Origin: Phycisphaerales bacterium
GTDB taxonomy: Bacteria > Planctomycetota > Phycisphaerae > Tepidisphaerales > Tepidisphaeraceae
Length of the DNA: 64,000 nt
Assembly: GCA_020847375.1 (NCBI GenBank)
Contig: JADLCB010000029.1
Span: 62,001-126,000 of the forward strand
Reading direction: 5' to 3'
Under the pieces are notes generated by a model that ran no database searches, was not told the origin of the DNA, and saw only the letters and a program-made list of their open reading frames with translations. Shown in pieces: positions 23,787 to 33,488 of this stretch; positions within the stretch are counted from its first letter, which is position 1, and every line of letters begins with the position of its first letter. A program made the position numbers and the translations under genes.

Positions 23787-25460
23787 TTACGCGGCGTGGC
23801 TGAACGGGCGCTTCTGCTTATGCTCGTATTCATGCAGCAGACTCAGATACCGGTCGATGCCGACATTGACAAACAGCTCGGCCAGTTCCGGATCAAACTG
23901 CGAACCCGCCGAACGTTGAATTTCCGCTATCGCCACTTCCAGCGGCAGCGCCTTACGGTATGTCCGGTTGCTGGTCATGGCATCAAATGAATCCGCCAGG
24001 CAAATCACCCGCCCCATGAGCGGAATAGCCGAGCCGGAAAGTCCATACGGATAACCACGCCCATCCCAGCGTTCGTGATGATGCAGAATACCGGGGATGA
24101 TGTCTGCAACCTGCTTGATGTCACTGAGAATACGCGCACCCATTTCAGGATGTTTCTTGATCTGGGCAAACTCCTCATCCGTCAATCGACCCTCTTTGTG
24201 CAAGACGGCTTCGGGAACCCCGATTTTTCCCACATCATGCAGCAGCCCCGCCATATAAAAGCGCTCGATGGTTGCTTCAGGCAGGTGCATCTCTGTAGCC
24301 AGTTGACGGGTCAATAATGCCACCCGCTCGCTATGACCGCAGGTATACGCATCCTTGGCGTCCACCGCGCTGGTGAGGCTGTGCATCAGCCCCATCATCA
24401 GATCGTGCACATCTTCAAACAAAACCGAATTCTGAAGATAAATCGCAGACTTGTTGGCGACATTGCCCAACAGTTTGCCGTCCATCGAATCAAAATCATC
24501 ACTGTTTTTATCGATGGCAAACAGACAACCCATTATTTTGCCCTGCCGCTGCAAGGCAACAGCGATGATCTGCCGGGCATATTCGCTCAACCATCGCAGC
24601 GATGGATCATGACGCAGATCATTGACCAGCAGTGTGCCCTTGTGCTGGGACAGCAACGGTATTAAATCATCGGCCAGCCGATGAATCTTACCCGGGGGTA
24701 AACTCATCTCGCCATAAAGCACCGGTGGGAATTCGCGCAGCGTATCATCTTTGATCGACACACCGATACCGCGCACATCCATCACTTCCAGCACACTCAG
24801 GCAGACCTGTTTGAAAAACTCCATTGGTCTGCCGTTCACCCGTGTGTAGCTGCCGATGCGGTAAATCAGGTTGAGTTCCTCGTAGGTGTCGGACAACTGG
24901 CCGGATAAACCGTTGAGTTCCTCCTGCATGCGCTCAAAACGGAGCTGGTCTTCGGTCAGTGTTGCCAGCAGCCTGGCATGGCCGCGCATCACGCGCGGGC
25001 TGAACGCCGGCAATGAGTCGGCCTGTTGCACCAGCCAGGTACTGTCAAGTCCCAGCCGGCCACAGACGCGCATCACATCTTCGGTAGCGCCAAAGGCTTT
25101 GCTCTTGGCAGTGATCAACAACATCGCCTGCACCTGTCGTCGTTCGACATAAGGCACGAGGGCGAAAATGGCACCGGCTGGCTGTTCCCAGATCAACGGC
25201 GCCGCCTCGGTTGTAAGCTGGGTCGCAAGTGTCGCCAATCGTTTGCTCTGATCTTCCGGAAACTGCACCAACGGCAGGGCAAAGCGTGTAAAAAACAACC
25301 CTGCTTCAGGATCGCTGAAATAGAGCGAACCATCACATTTGAACACACTGAGACACAGGCCCGTCAGACGCAGACGGCCGGACAACATCGTCAGGGTTTC
25401 GGTACTTAAACCGGCCCAGGCGGGTTTGGTATCAACACATGAAGTGCTTAAGGTCGGCAT
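23787..25460 (-). CDS. GAF/HD-GYP domain phosphodiesterase
   Basis: A predicted cyclic-di-GMP phosphodiesterase of 557 residues. A poorly conserved N-terminal sensor region (1-190) is followed by a short coiled coil, then a GAF-like domain (about 205-360), then HD-GYP (about 365-545). The HD part has HSERVALLTRQLA and LLHDVGKIGVPE; the GYP part has HHERWDGRGYPYGLSG; LADSFDAMTSNRTYR completes the family pattern. All expected metal ligands appear present. The start at 25460 has GGGAGA upstream; the earlier frame from 25487 adds only nine residues. It has no receiver domain of its own, but a lone receiver gene lies 99 bp upstream in the operon. Confidence 0.92.
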   Translation of the reverse strand: MPTLSTSCVDTKPAWAGLSTETLTMLSGRLRLTGLCLSVFKCDGSLYFSDPEAGLFFTRFALPLVQFPEDQSKRLATLATQLTTEAAPLIWEQPAGAIFALVPYVERRQVQAMLLITAKSKAFGATEDVMRVCGRLGLDSTWLVQQADSLPAFSPRVMRGHARLLATLTEDQLRFERMQEELNGLSGQLSDTYEELNLIYRIGSYTRVNGRPMEFFKQVCLSVLEVMDVRGIGVSIKDDTLREFPPVLYGEMSLPPGKIHRLADDLIPLLSQHKGTLLVNDLRHDPSLRWLSEYARQIIAVALQRQGKIMGCLFAIDKNSDDFDSMDGKLLGNVANKSAIYLQNSVLFEDVHDLMMGLMHSLTSAVDAKDAYTCGHSERVALLTRQLATEMHLPEATIERFYMAGLLHDVGKIGVPEAVLHKEGRLTDEEFAQIKKHPEMGARILSDIKQVADIIPGILHHHERWDGRGYPYGLSGSAIPLMGRVICLADSFDAMTSNRTYRKALPLEVAIAEIQRSAGSQFDPELAELFVNVGIDRYLSLLHEYEHKQKRPFSHAA

Positions 25461-25559
25461 TGACAATCTCCCTTCCTGCCACACCACGATCTGATCGGCT
25501 GATAATATCCAGAAGCAGCGATGTGCTGGTGTTCTGGTATTACGCCGAACAAAGCGTAA

Positions 25560-25934
25560 TCAGGCTGCTTTCTGCAGCATCTCATTTACTGTCGTCAATA
25601 ATTCGCGCGGACTGAAGGGCTTACTGATCATCAACAAGATACCGCTTTGCTGCATATCCTGCGGTTCAAGGTGATAACCGCGTGCCGTGAGCATAACCGC
25701 GGGAATATGGGACGTTGTCGGTTCATGCTTGAGACGATGACACAGCTCCAAGCCCGATAAACAGGGCATGTGGTAATCGGTAATCAGCAGGTCCGGTAAC
25801 TGCGAGGTGGCCAGTTCAAACGCCTCCTGTCCGTCGCGGGCACAGATCACCTCATATCCGGCATTGCGCAATTTCAATGAAATGACGTGCAGGATATGCG
25901 ATTCATCATCCGCAATCAGTATTTTTTTCGCCAT
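25560..25934 (-). CDS. single-domain response regulator (CheY-like receiver)
   Basis: A 124-residue stand-alone receiver with no output domain. The acidic pair is D9/D10, the phospho-acceptor D53 is in LLITDYHMP, the switch Thr is in VMLTARG, and the conserved Lys is in MISKPFSP. AGGAGA precedes the ATG. It begins 12 bp after the histidine kinase stop, so this kinase is the natural phosphodonor. It may act on the HD-GYP protein that follows or be a shared phosphorelay shuttle. Confidence 0.93.
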   Translation of the reverse strand: MAKKILIADDESHILHVISLKLRNAGYEVICARDGQEAFELATSQLPDLLITDYHMPCLSGLELCHRLKHEPTTSHIPAVMLTARGYHLEPQDMQQSGILLMISKPFSPRELLTTVNEMLQKAA

Positions 25935-25946
25935 TGTGTTTGTCTC

Positions 25947-27491
25947 CTATTGGCACAGTTCCAGTTCAAAACTAAACGTAGTCCCCACGCCCACCTGGCT
26001 TTCCACCCTCACGACGCCTTTGTGGGCGGTCTCGATGATCTGTTTAACCAGCGACAGCCCCAGCCCCGTACCCTTGGCCATGCCGTTATTGCGCTCGACG
26101 CGATAAAACTTCTCGAATAGCTGCGGAAGATCACTTTCCGGTATCCCCGCCCCCGTGTCGCGGATGAATGTCGTTACCGTATGTTTGTGTTCGTTGACCT
26201 GGGTCTCGACCGTAATCGTCCCCCCCTCAGGCGTATACTTGACTGCATTACTCAGGAGGTTCAGAACCGCCTGATAGATCATGTCCTTGTCAGCCAGCGT
26301 CTGGTAAAACGCCGGTGTCATTTTTTCCACGAGGCCGATCTGTTTCATCTTCGCCTGCGGCGTAATCACTTCGATCGCTTCCTTGATCACCAGCGGCAAC
26401 GACAACGGCTTGCGATTGGTCTGCACCAACCCTGATTCAATACGCGAGATGCTCAGAATGTTGTCGATCAGGCGCGAAAGGCGGTTGGCCTCTCCCTGGA
26501 TCACCTCGTAAAACTCCTGCTGGGTTTTATGATCCTCCGCTTCGCCATCGATCAGCATCTCGACATACGCCTTGATGCTGGCCAGCGGCGTTCGCAGCTC
26601 GTGGCTGACGCTGGAAACGAAGTCGTTTTTCATCTGGGCCACTTCGTTTTCGCGGGTCATATCATGCAGCACCGTCACCACGCCCCCCACGCCATCACCG
26701 TTGTCAGCAACGCAATTCAGCGTAACCTTATAGATACGCATCCCCTGATCGCTGCGCATCTTGTGTTCAACCACGCGGTGACTGTTGCGCGAGCCACTGG
26801 TTCGCATGTCGCGGATCAACTCGGTCAACGATGAGGTCTTGACGATCTGATCGATTGGCAGACGGTCAGCGCCTAATTCAAACCCGAACGTCCGCGCCGC
26901 GGTGTCGTTGGCCAGCACCACTTCATCAAAATTGTTACTGACCAGCACGGCATCGGAAATGCTGTGAATAATCGCTTCAGCGTGCCGCCGCTCATTGGTC
27001 GCGACCTTGAGCTGGATCTCCAGCTCCTTGACACGCATGACCGATTCGCTCACCGACTGTTCCGTCGTCTCCAGTAATTCATTGACCGCCTGTGTCAGCG
27101 GCAACAGGTCACTGCTGACCGCCTCCACATGGCTGCCCGTAAGATGCCGTTGTGAAATATCCTGAATCTGCAGCCGAAGGCTGGCGTAGTCACGCCGCAG
27201 AAAAATCTGGGCGCACGTGCCGATGGCAGCCGCCACCAGCAGCAGCACTGAGCCTATCCGCAGATACGGATGGGCGCCACCTGGTCCGCGCAGGTCATTC
27301 AATGCGCCAAGGCCGATGTAGAGCATGCCTCCCAGGCCAAACAGCAGCGACAAATAAAACAGTATCTTGCTACGACGCACGCACTGAAGCGCCCAGCGGG
27401 CGCCCTCCGGGTGAAATAAAATCGACGCAACTAACGATCGTATCGACCTGGAACAGTCGCCACTTTCGGAACAATCAGCCCAGATCACCAT
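25947..27491 (-). CDS. PAS-containing membrane sensor histidine kinase
   Basis: A 514-residue sensor kinase. Two membrane helices (about residues 43-63 and 77-96, FYLSLLFGLGGMLYIGL and IGSVLLLVAAAIGT) leave little extracytoplasmic sequence. A linker/coiled coil (100-165) and a PAS domain (about 165-285) follow. The HisKA phospho-acceptor is SVSHELRTPL (about 300), and the HATPase_c boxes are NLLSNAVKYTPEGG, DTGAGIP, FEKFYR and GTGLGLS. This is the PhoR/ResE architecture. The start is uncertain: a TATAAG box (27507-27502 on the minus strand) would place transcription just before the ATG. It heads the kinase, receiver, HD-GYP, STAS cassette. Confidence 0.92.
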   Translation of the reverse strand: MVIWADCSESGDCSRSIRSLVASILFHPEGARWALQCVRRSKILFYLSLLFGLGGMLYIGLGALNDLRGPGGAHPYLRIGSVLLLVAAAIGTCAQIFLRRDYASLRLQIQDISQRHLTGSHVEAVSSDLLPLTQAVNELLETTEQSVSESVMRVKELEIQLKVATNERRHAEAIIHSISDAVLVSNNFDEVVLANDTAARTFGFELGADRLPIDQIVKTSSLTELIRDMRTSGSRNSHRVVEHKMRSDQGMRIYKVTLNCVADNGDGVGGVVTVLHDMTRENEVAQMKNDFVSSVSHELRTPLASIKAYVEMLIDGEAEDHKTQQEFYEVIQGEANRLSRLIDNILSISRIESGLVQTNRKPLSLPLVIKEAIEVITPQAKMKQIGLVEKMTPAFYQTLADKDMIYQAVLNLLSNAVKYTPEGGTITVETQVNEHKHTVTTFIRDTGAGIPESDLPQLFEKFYRVERNNGMAKGTGLGLSLVKQIIETAHKGVVRVESQVGVGTTFSFELELCQ

Positions 27492-27732
27492 CCGCCCACG
27501 TCTTATAAAAATCCAAGCAATGGGCTGGACACCGACTCCGCTTCGGTCTGTATCCTGCGCTACGCTTGGGCAAGTGAAGCAGAAAGAGGCAATACGCTCA
27601 TCACAACTGGTACAACAATCAGGGGCAGGTCATCAGGGCACGCGATTTGACGGGGAACGAAAAAACGCCGCAGCGACCGCTGCGCCAACCGTGGCAATCT
27701 TTCGCACGATGAAATGAACTATGAAAAGAAAA

Positions 27733-27758
27733 AACCCCGTAAATTACGAGGTTTTTTA
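27733..27758. terminator. terminator downstream of tRNA-Ile
   Basis: On the minus strand AACCTCGTAA pairs with TTACGGGGTT (27753-27733), and TTTTCTTTT follows. The plus strand also has a T-run after the stem, so it can work in both directions. It closes the rplQ/tRNA side of the minus-strand block. Confidence 0.8.
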
Positions 27759-27798
27759 GATACGAGAATCAATTGTACTAATGCTGGGATTACCCCAA

Positions 27799-27872
27799 TG
27801 GGCCCGACAAGATTCGAACTTGTGACCTCGTCCTTATCAGGGACGCGCTCTAACCAACTGAGCTACGAGCCC
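27799..27872 (-). tRNA. tRNA-Ile (anticodon GAU)
   Basis: The minus strand reads GGGCTCGTAGCTCAGTTGG at the 5' end, an anticodon loop CTGATAA (anticodon GAT) and a T-arm GTTCGAATC. The acceptor stem is 7 bp with one G-U pair, followed by discriminator A. The terminal CCA is not encoded. It has its own sigma70 promoter and terminator and lies alone, not in an rRNA spacer. Confidence 0.97.
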
Positions 27873-27898
27873 GCATTGCGCGGTTGAGGCGGGATGCG

Positions 27899-27926
27899 AT
27901 TCTAGATCACCGCCAGAAAGTTTCAA
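27899..27926 (-). promoter_or_regulatory. sigma70 promoter of tRNA-Ile
   Basis: On the minus strand TTGAAA (27926-27921) and TAGAAT (27904-27899) are 16 bp apart. The predicted start is about 20 nt upstream of the mature tRNA. Confidence 0.7.
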
Positions 27927-28018
27927 TCATGCCAAGTCAAGACGCGTTTACTGTTGTTGAATCGCTCACGCTTGAATCGACCAACCCGGGAAAAACCTCG
28001 TACAATTTTGCCAATTTT

Positions 28019-28591
28019 TCAGGCTGACGCTTCGGGAGCCGCCGCTTCGGTCGCAGCCGGTGCAGCATCCGAGCCAGCTTTATTACCCTTGGCCAGACGC
28101 GAGGCAAACTGATGCCGGCGTTCATTGCGCTGACGGCGCAGACCAGCAGATCGGCGCACCTTCTTTTTTTCGCCGTCGGAAGCTGCTTCTTCCGTCAGCA
28201 GTTGCAACAGAACCAGGCTGCCACCATCGCCGATGCGGTAGTCGCTCAGTTTGATGATCCGCGTGTAACCGCCGTTACGCTTGGCGTATTTCGGGGCGAT
28301 TTCATTGAACAGCTTCTGGATGACCGTCTTATTCCCTTCGGTCACAAAATCCTGATTTTCATCGACCAGACGGCGATCCTGCAAGATCGCAATCACGCGA
28401 CGACGCGCCGTCAAGCTCTGGCTGCGAGCAAGGGTAATCAGCTTTTCAGCCATTGCCCGAACTTCCTGCGCCTTGGGCAGGGTGGTGCGGACTTTGCCAT
28501 GTTCAAACAGGCTTTGAACAAGGTTGCGACGCATCGCTTTGCGATGCTCGGTGTCACGGCTGAGCTGTCGACCGAACATTCGGTGACGCAT
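28019..28591 (-). CDS. rplQ: 50S ribosomal protein L17
   Basis: Large-subunit protein at the tunnel exit. Residues 1-130 are the conserved core, with GRQLSRDTEHRKAM at the start and the RNGGYTRIIKL strand. Residues 131-190 are an extra basic then Ala/Glu/Pro-rich tail (SDAAPAATEAAAPEASA), making the protein 190 residues against about 127 in E. coli. It is the last gene of the cluster, 62 bp after rpoA; no terminator is visible directly after it. Confidence 0.96.
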   Translation of the reverse strand: MRHRMFGRQLSRDTEHRKAMRRNLVQSLFEHGKVRTTLPKAQEVRAMAEKLITLARSQSLTARRRVIAILQDRRLVDENQDFVTEGNKTVIQKLFNEIAPKYAKRNGGYTRIIKLSDYRIGDGGSLVLLQLLTEEAASDGEKKKVRRSAGLRRQRNERRHQFASRLAKGNKAGSDAAPAATEAAAPEASA

Positions 28592-28653
28592 GGGAAACTC
28601 CTGTCAATATAATTACGTTCTCAAACAAACTAAAATATCTTCAAACACGCTCA

Positions 28654-29721
28654 TTACCCGACTGAACCGGACGACGAGCCACTATCGTTACGATCCGACG
28701 AGCCGCCCGACGATGGAATGTTGCCGACATCCAGCCCCAGGCTCAGACCCATATCGGCCAGCTTGCGCTTGACTTCGCGAAGCGAGGTCTTGCCAAAACT
28801 CCGAACCTTGAGCAGATCGGCCTCGGTCTTGCGCACCAGTTCGCGCACCGTCTGAATCTTGGCTGTTTCCAGGCAGTTATTGGCACGCACGCTCAGATCA
28901 AGCTCCTGCACGGTCATATTCAGCTTATGCTGAAGCTCAGGATCATGCTCAACATGGCTGGTCTGACGAATCGCCTCCAGCGCGTCTTCACTGGCGGTTT
29001 CAGCGCCCAATTCAAAATACTGCACGAACGGATTCAAGTGCTTGCGGAGAATCTTGCTGGCTTCGACCAGCGCCATTTCCGGCGTGACCGTACCATCAGT
29101 CCAGATCTCCAGAACCAGACGATCATAGTCCGTCTTCTGGCCTACGCGGGCATCTTCAGTGCTGTAACGCACGCGGGTGACGGGGGAATAGATCGAATCG
29201 ACAGCAATGACGCCAGCTTCCAGATCTTCCCCCGCTTCCTCGATATTTTCAGCACTGGTGACATAACCGCGGCCCTTCTGCACCGTCAGGGTCATGTCAA
29301 ACTCATAATCCTCGGTCAACGTCGCGATGACCAGATCACGATTGATCACGGTGATGCTTGGATCCGCTTCGATCATGCCGGCCGTCAGGGCGCCGGCTTT
29401 GTTCGAGTGCAGACGCATCGTTTTGGTTTCATCGCCATCCAGTTTAACAATCAAGGCCTTGACATTGAGGATAATGTCGGTGACGTCTTCGATCACACCC
29501 TTGAGGCTGCTGAACTCATGGTCTGCGCCCTTGAGCTTGATCTGGGTGACGGCTGCGCCTTCCAGGCTTGACAGCAGGATACGCCGCAGGCTGTTGCCCA
29601 CCGTCGTACCAAAGCCGCGTTCAAACGGTTCAGCGGTAAATTTACCATAGGTTCCCGAGGAAACCTGCTCATCGCGCACAACGCGCGAGGGCAACTCAAG
29701 ACCGCGCCAACGAATTCTCAT
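28654..29721 (-). CDS. rpoA: RNA polymerase alpha subunit
   Basis: A 355-residue alpha subunit. The N-terminal dimerisation domain (about 1-235) opens MRIRWRGLELPS. The C-terminal domain (about 260-335) has RANNCLETAK, which keeps the Arg, Asn and Cys known in E. coli to contact UP elements and activators, and the helix-hairpin-helix SFGKTSLREVKRKL. A Ser/Gly-rich tail of about 20 residues follows. The start at 29721 has AAAGGAG upstream; the longer frame (29784) is not supported. The 189-bp gap to rpsK stands where rpsD (S4) is usually found and holds no gene. Confidence 0.97.
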   Translation of the reverse strand: MRIRWRGLELPSRVVRDEQVSSGTYGKFTAEPFERGFGTTVGNSLRRILLSSLEGAAVTQIKLKGADHEFSSLKGVIEDVTDIILNVKALIVKLDGDETKTMRLHSNKAGALTAGMIEADPSITVINRDLVIATLTEDYEFDMTLTVQKGRGYVTSAENIEEAGEDLEAGVIAVDSIYSPVTRVRYSTEDARVGQKTDYDRLVLEIWTDGTVTPEMALVEASKILRKHLNPFVQYFELGAETASEDALEAIRQTSHVEHDPELQHKLNMTVQELDLSVRANNCLETAKIQTVRELVRKTEADLLKVRSFGKTSLREVKRKLADMGLSLGLDVGNIPSSGGSSDRNDSGSSSGSVG

Positions 29722-29910
29722 GATATTTCTCCTTTGCGTCGAGTTGAATTGTCGGAAGTTCCCGCCCCCACCTACAGGGGCCATCTGTACTCCAACCTCG
29801 TCAACCAGCGCTGAATAATTATTTTAACTGGTTCGATCAGCCACCAGGCTGCATCCACCCACCCAGTCGCATCGATATCGTCCCGACCAGGCATTGCCAA
29901 CCGTTGATCA

Positions 29911-30312
29911 TTAAACGCGACGCTTCTTGGGCGGCCGACAGCCGTTATGCGGCAGCGGTGTCACATCTTCAATACCAATGACTTTCAGACCCGCGTGCTG
30001 AAGTTGAATAACCGCTTGTTCGCGACCGGCACCGGGGCCTTTGACGCGCACTTCAATTTCCAGCATTCCGCTCTTACGGGCCACCTGGGCTGCATTTTCC
30101 GCCGCCCGACCCGCCGCCCACGGCGTACTCTTGCGCGCGCCTTTGATTCCTGGTACGGAACCAGCCGATGCGCAGGAAATTGTCTCACCGTTGGGATCTG
30201 TGATCGTAACGATGGTGTTATTAAATGTTGATTTGATGTGGGCGATACCGCGCGTCACACCCTTGCGAAGCTTTTTCTTGGCGCCTTGCTTACCAGCCTT
30301 GCTGTCAGCCAT
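29911..30312 (-). CDS. rpsK: 30S ribosomal protein S11
   Basis: Platform protein of the 30S subunit, 133 residues. Recognised by [18 protein letters not shown], the [15 protein letters not shown] helix and the invariant C-terminus [14 protein letters not shown] short Lys-rich N-terminal extension is usual. It lies in the alpha operon between rpsM and rpoA. Confidence 0.98.
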   Translation of the reverse strand: MADSKAGKQGAKKKLRKGVTRGIAHIKSTFNNTIVTITDPNGETISCASAGSVPGIKGARKSTPWAAGRAAENAAQVARKSGMLEIEVRVKGPGAGREQAVIQLQHAGLKVIGIEDVTPLPHNGCRPPKKRRV

Positions 30313-30440
30313 TTTTTATTCCTGTTGCAAAGCGGATCAACCGGTCGTACGACCGTCCCCGCTTTTAATTTTCTGATCATTTCCAACCAGCACTTCGATT
30401 GGCCAGCGATGCAAATGATCCATTGATTCACACAATTGTC

Positions 30441-30827
30441 TTACTTGCCGAGTTCCTTCACGCCCTTCTTGCCAGCCACGGTCTTACGCGGGCCTTTACG
30501 CGTACGGGCATTGGAGCGAGTACGCTGACCGCGCACCGGCAGACTCTTGCGATGGCGCTGCCCGCGATAGCTGGCAATATCGCGCAGCCGCGTGATGTTC
30601 TGCTGAATCGAGCGACGCAACGCACCTTCGACCAGCGTGTAACGATCAATCACACCGATGATCTTGGCGATTTCGTCTTCCGTCAGATCCTTGGCGCGAC
30701 GCTGACCGTCAATGCCAGCTTCCTTGAGAATCTTGTCGCTGTTGGTCGGCCCCAGCCCGTAGATATAACGCAGGCTGATGCGGATTGGTTTGTCGTTGGG
30801 AATATCAATACCCGAAATACGTGGCAT
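30441..30827 (-). CDS. rpsM: 30S ribosomal protein S13
   Basis: Head protein of the 30S subunit that contacts the P-site tRNA and L5. It has 128 residues, with the N-terminal [17 protein letters not shown], the helix-turn-helix [15 protein letters not shown] and the tRNA-reaching basic tail [16 protein letters not shown]. Lies 128 bp upstream of rpsK. Confidence 0.98.
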   Translation of the reverse strand: MPRISGIDIPNDKPIRISLRYIYGLGPTNSDKILKEAGIDGQRRAKDLTEDEIAKIIGVIDRYTLVEGALRRSIQQNITRLRDIASYRGQRHRKSLPVRGQRTRSNARTRKGPRKTVAGKKGVKELGK

Positions 30828-30926
30828 TAGTCACTCCAGTTGCCCGATAAATTCAGTAACAATAGACGATTAAGGGCCTATCGTCTGATTGGGAAGCTGG
30901 CAGGCCAACTCCCGAGATCAAACAAA

Positions 30927-31040
30927 CTAGCCTTGTTTTTGCTTGTGCTTGACGTTTGTGCAGATCACGCGAACCACGCCCTTGCGGCGCACAATCTTGC
31001 AGTTTTCACATATTCTCTTGACGCTTGTTCGCACCTTCAT
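30927..31040 (-). CDS. rpmJ: 50S ribosomal protein L36
   Basis: A 37-residue protein, too short for most gene callers. It reads [20 protein letters not shown] at the start and ends with a Lys/Gln-rich tail. Cys11, Cys14, Cys27 and His32 form the zinc ribbon, so it is the zinc-binding (C+) form. It lies between map and rpsM as in the typical alpha operon, but infA, often present here, is missing: the 143-bp gap to map is too short for it. Confidence 0.97.
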   Translation of the reverse strand: MKVRTSVKRICENCKIVRRKGVVRVICTNVKHKQKQG

Positions 31041-31183
31041 ATTGCACCAGTCCGCTTCGTGTTGTTCGAATCAAACAATTTAACAGAAACTCACCCACAC
31101 CTCAAGGGGGTTTGTCTCATAAAACCAAAACAAACGCTGTTGCAGCATAATAACCGCTGCATCAGACGCATGGGGCCTGCTCG

Positions 31184-31969
31184 TCAGACCAACCGACCAT
31201 CCGTTAAAACATCCGCTCCGGCATCCGTTACCGCCACGGTGTGCTCAAAATGGGCGGCCGGTTGACCATCGCGCGTCACCACCGTCCAGCCGTCACTGAG
31301 CATATTCACCTGCCGCCGGCCCATGACCACCATCGGTTCGATGGCCAAAGTCATGCCTGATCGCAGTATAAAATCGCTGCGCATCTGTTCGTGACTGACA
31401 AAATTAGCCACTTTGGGATCTTCGTGCATCGTCCGTCCGATACCATGACCCACAAATTCACGAACGACCGAAAAACCGGCTTTTTCAATCATTGCCTGCA
31501 TCAATCGGGCAATATCCGACCACTTTCGGCCTGGTTTGATATTTTCAATCGCCAAATCCAGGCTTTGGCGGGTTATGTCAAGCAGTTTCTGTTTGGCTGG
31601 CGATATTTTCCCGACCGCAACCGTCACCGCTGAATCAGAACAATATCCCGACAAACCAGTCGCTGCATCAACCGTAACAATATCCCCTTCATGAAGAACG
31701 CGCGTCCCGGGGATGCCATGCACCACTTCTTCATTAACGCTGATGCACGTTTCAGCGGGATAACCTTGCCCGGGTTTATAGGTCGGGTAATTTTTACTCA
31801 ACCCCACCGCACCGTGGCGCTCCAATTCCTGGCGGGCGATTTCATTCAGTTCGCCGGTCGTGATTCCTGGTTTCACCGCCTGACACATCAATTCCAGAAC
31901 CTTGCAGGCAACCTGTCCAGCGCGCCGCATCTGCTCGATCTCGCGGCGGGTTTTAATGACGATTGGCAT
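31184..31969 (-). CDS. map: type I methionine aminopeptidase
   Basis: Removes the initiator Met from nascent proteins. From 31969 the protein has 261 residues and opens MPIVIKTRREIEQMRRAG, collinear with E. coli MAP. Metal ligands of the pita-bread fold are visible: Asp in VDAATGLSGYCSDSAV, His in GHGIGRTMHEDP (the substrate and metal His), Glu in LAIEPMV and the final Glu in HFEHTVAVTD. Earlier in-frame starts at 31990 and 32020 are possible; none has a clear ribosome binding site. It lies between secY and rpmJ, without adk. Confidence 0.95.
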   Translation of the reverse strand: MPIVIKTRREIEQMRRAGQVACKVLELMCQAVKPGITTGELNEIARQELERHGAVGLSKNYPTYKPGQGYPAETCISVNEEVVHGIPGTRVLHEGDIVTVDAATGLSGYCSDSAVTVAVGKISPAKQKLLDITRQSLDLAIENIKPGRKWSDIARLMQAMIEKAGFSVVREFVGHGIGRTMHEDPKVANFVSHEQMRSDFILRSGMTLAIEPMVVMGRRQVNMLSDGWTVVTRDGQPAAHFEHTVAVTDAGADVLTDGRLV

Positions 31970-32055
31970 GGATTCTGGTTGCCCTGCCATCAACCGCTGT
32001 CCCATGCAGGCACTTGTCATCAACCTGCGTCAACAACGGTTTGAGAGGCAACTCC

Positions 32056-33459
32056 TTAATACTGGCTTCCCTTAATTCGCTTGCCTTTGGCGCCGGGGCT
32101 GCTCAAAAAGCCGCTGTAATTTCGCATCAACAAGTTCGCTTCAATTCGCTGCACCATGTCCAGACCAACACTGACCACAATCAGCAGACCTGTTCCACCC
32201 AAAAACGCTGTGATCTGCCAGTCAATATCCAGCCAGGCGGACACAGCCGTCGGGATCACCGCGATAATCGCCAGAAATGCTGCACCGACAAACGTGATGC
32301 GCATCATGACACGTTCCAGATAATCCGCTGTCCGTTTACCCGGACGCAACCCGGGAATAAAACTGCCATAATCGCGCAATTGGCTGGCCATTTCCTTGGG
32401 CTGAAATTGCACCGTTGTCCAGAAATAGGCGAAGAAATAGATCATCGCAATTTCGGTAATGATGTAGACATACCCGCCACGGGTAAACTCCAGATTCAAC
32501 CAGCGCATCGACTGGGTCCACCAGCCGACATCGACCTGATTCGGATCGCCGGCCAGTGTGCTGAACAGGAATCCCGGGAAAAGCATCAGCGATTGCGCGA
32601 AAATGATGGGCATGACGCCGCCGTGATTCACACGCAGCGGCAAATATTGTTTGGCACCGCCATACACCTTGCGGCCACGGGTATGTTTGGCTTGCTGGAT
32701 CGGAATACGGCGCTGGGCCTGCGTGATCAGAATCGAACCGGCTGTAATCGAGACAAAGCTGGCCAGCAGGAAGATCAACTTGCCCAGGGTCATGGTGCGC
32801 TGCGGATCAGCTGCGCCGGACAGGCTGAAGTTGGACGTTTCGATTACCAGGATGATTGCGTACGGCATGCGGCTGAGAATGCCCGCCATGATGATCAGCG
32901 AAATACCATTACCCAGACCATATTCGTCGATCTGTTCGCCCAGCCACATCAGGAAGATGCAGCCCGCCGTCAACGAAAAAATCCCCATGATCCAAAAGAG
33001 CGAACTCCCTTGGAATCCCGCCTGCACCATGTCATTCTGGTGCATGTACCCCAGCCAGAAAATGGCTTGAACCACACACAGCGGAACCGTCAGATAGCGC
33101 GTCCATTCCTGGATTTTGCGCTGACCTGTCTGCCCCTCCTTCTTCAGTTTTTCCAGCGCCGGAACGACCGTCGTCAGGAGCTGAAGAATGATCGACGCCG
33201 AAATGTACGGCATGATTCCCAGACCGAAAATCGTGCTCTGGGAAAGGTTTCCTCCGGAAAACAGCGAGGCATAATTGGCAAAACGCTCGACCGCCGTAGT
33301 GCCCGCCCCTTCCTGCATCTTCGCTTCCAGCGCGCTCTGGTTCACACCGGGAATCGGAATATGAAATCCGACGCGATATACCAGCAGCATGAACAAGGTA
33401 AACAGCACCTTGTTCCTCAGTTCTGGAACTCGAAAAACATTAAGCAGCGTCTTGAACAT
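32056..33459 (-). CDS. secY: protein translocase subunit SecY
   Basis: Channel subunit of the Sec translocon, 467 residues with about ten membrane helices. Features include the N-terminal FRVPELRNKVLFTLFMLLVYR, the plug and TM2 region SIFGLGIMPYISASIILQLL, GMPYAIIL-type helices in the middle, the conserved cytoplasmic loop RRIPIQQAKH, and GLRPGKRTADYLERVM near helix 8/9. It keeps the usual position after rplO in the spc operon. Confidence 0.97.
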   Translation of the reverse strand: MFKTLLNVFRVPELRNKVLFTLFMLLVYRVGFHIPIPGVNQSALEAKMQEGAGTTAVERFANYASLFSGGNLSQSTIFGLGIMPYISASIILQLLTTVVPALEKLKKEGQTGQRKIQEWTRYLTVPLCVVQAIFWLGYMHQNDMVQAGFQGSSLFWIMGIFSLTAGCIFLMWLGEQIDEYGLGNGISLIIMAGILSRMPYAIILVIETSNFSLSGAADPQRTMTLGKLIFLLASFVSITAGSILITQAQRRIPIQQAKHTRGRKVYGGAKQYLPLRVNHGGVMPIIFAQSLMLFPGFLFSTLAGDPNQVDVGWWTQSMRWLNLEFTRGGYVYIITEIAMIYFFAYFWTTVQFQPKEMASQLRDYGSFIPGLRPGKRTADYLERVMMRITFVGAAFLAIIAVIPTAVSAWLDIDWQITAFLGGTGLLIVVSVGLDMVQRIEANLLMRNYSGFLSSPGAKGKRIKGSQY

Positions 33460-33488
33460 GGAATCGGTCCGTCCGGCGGAGCTTCATC

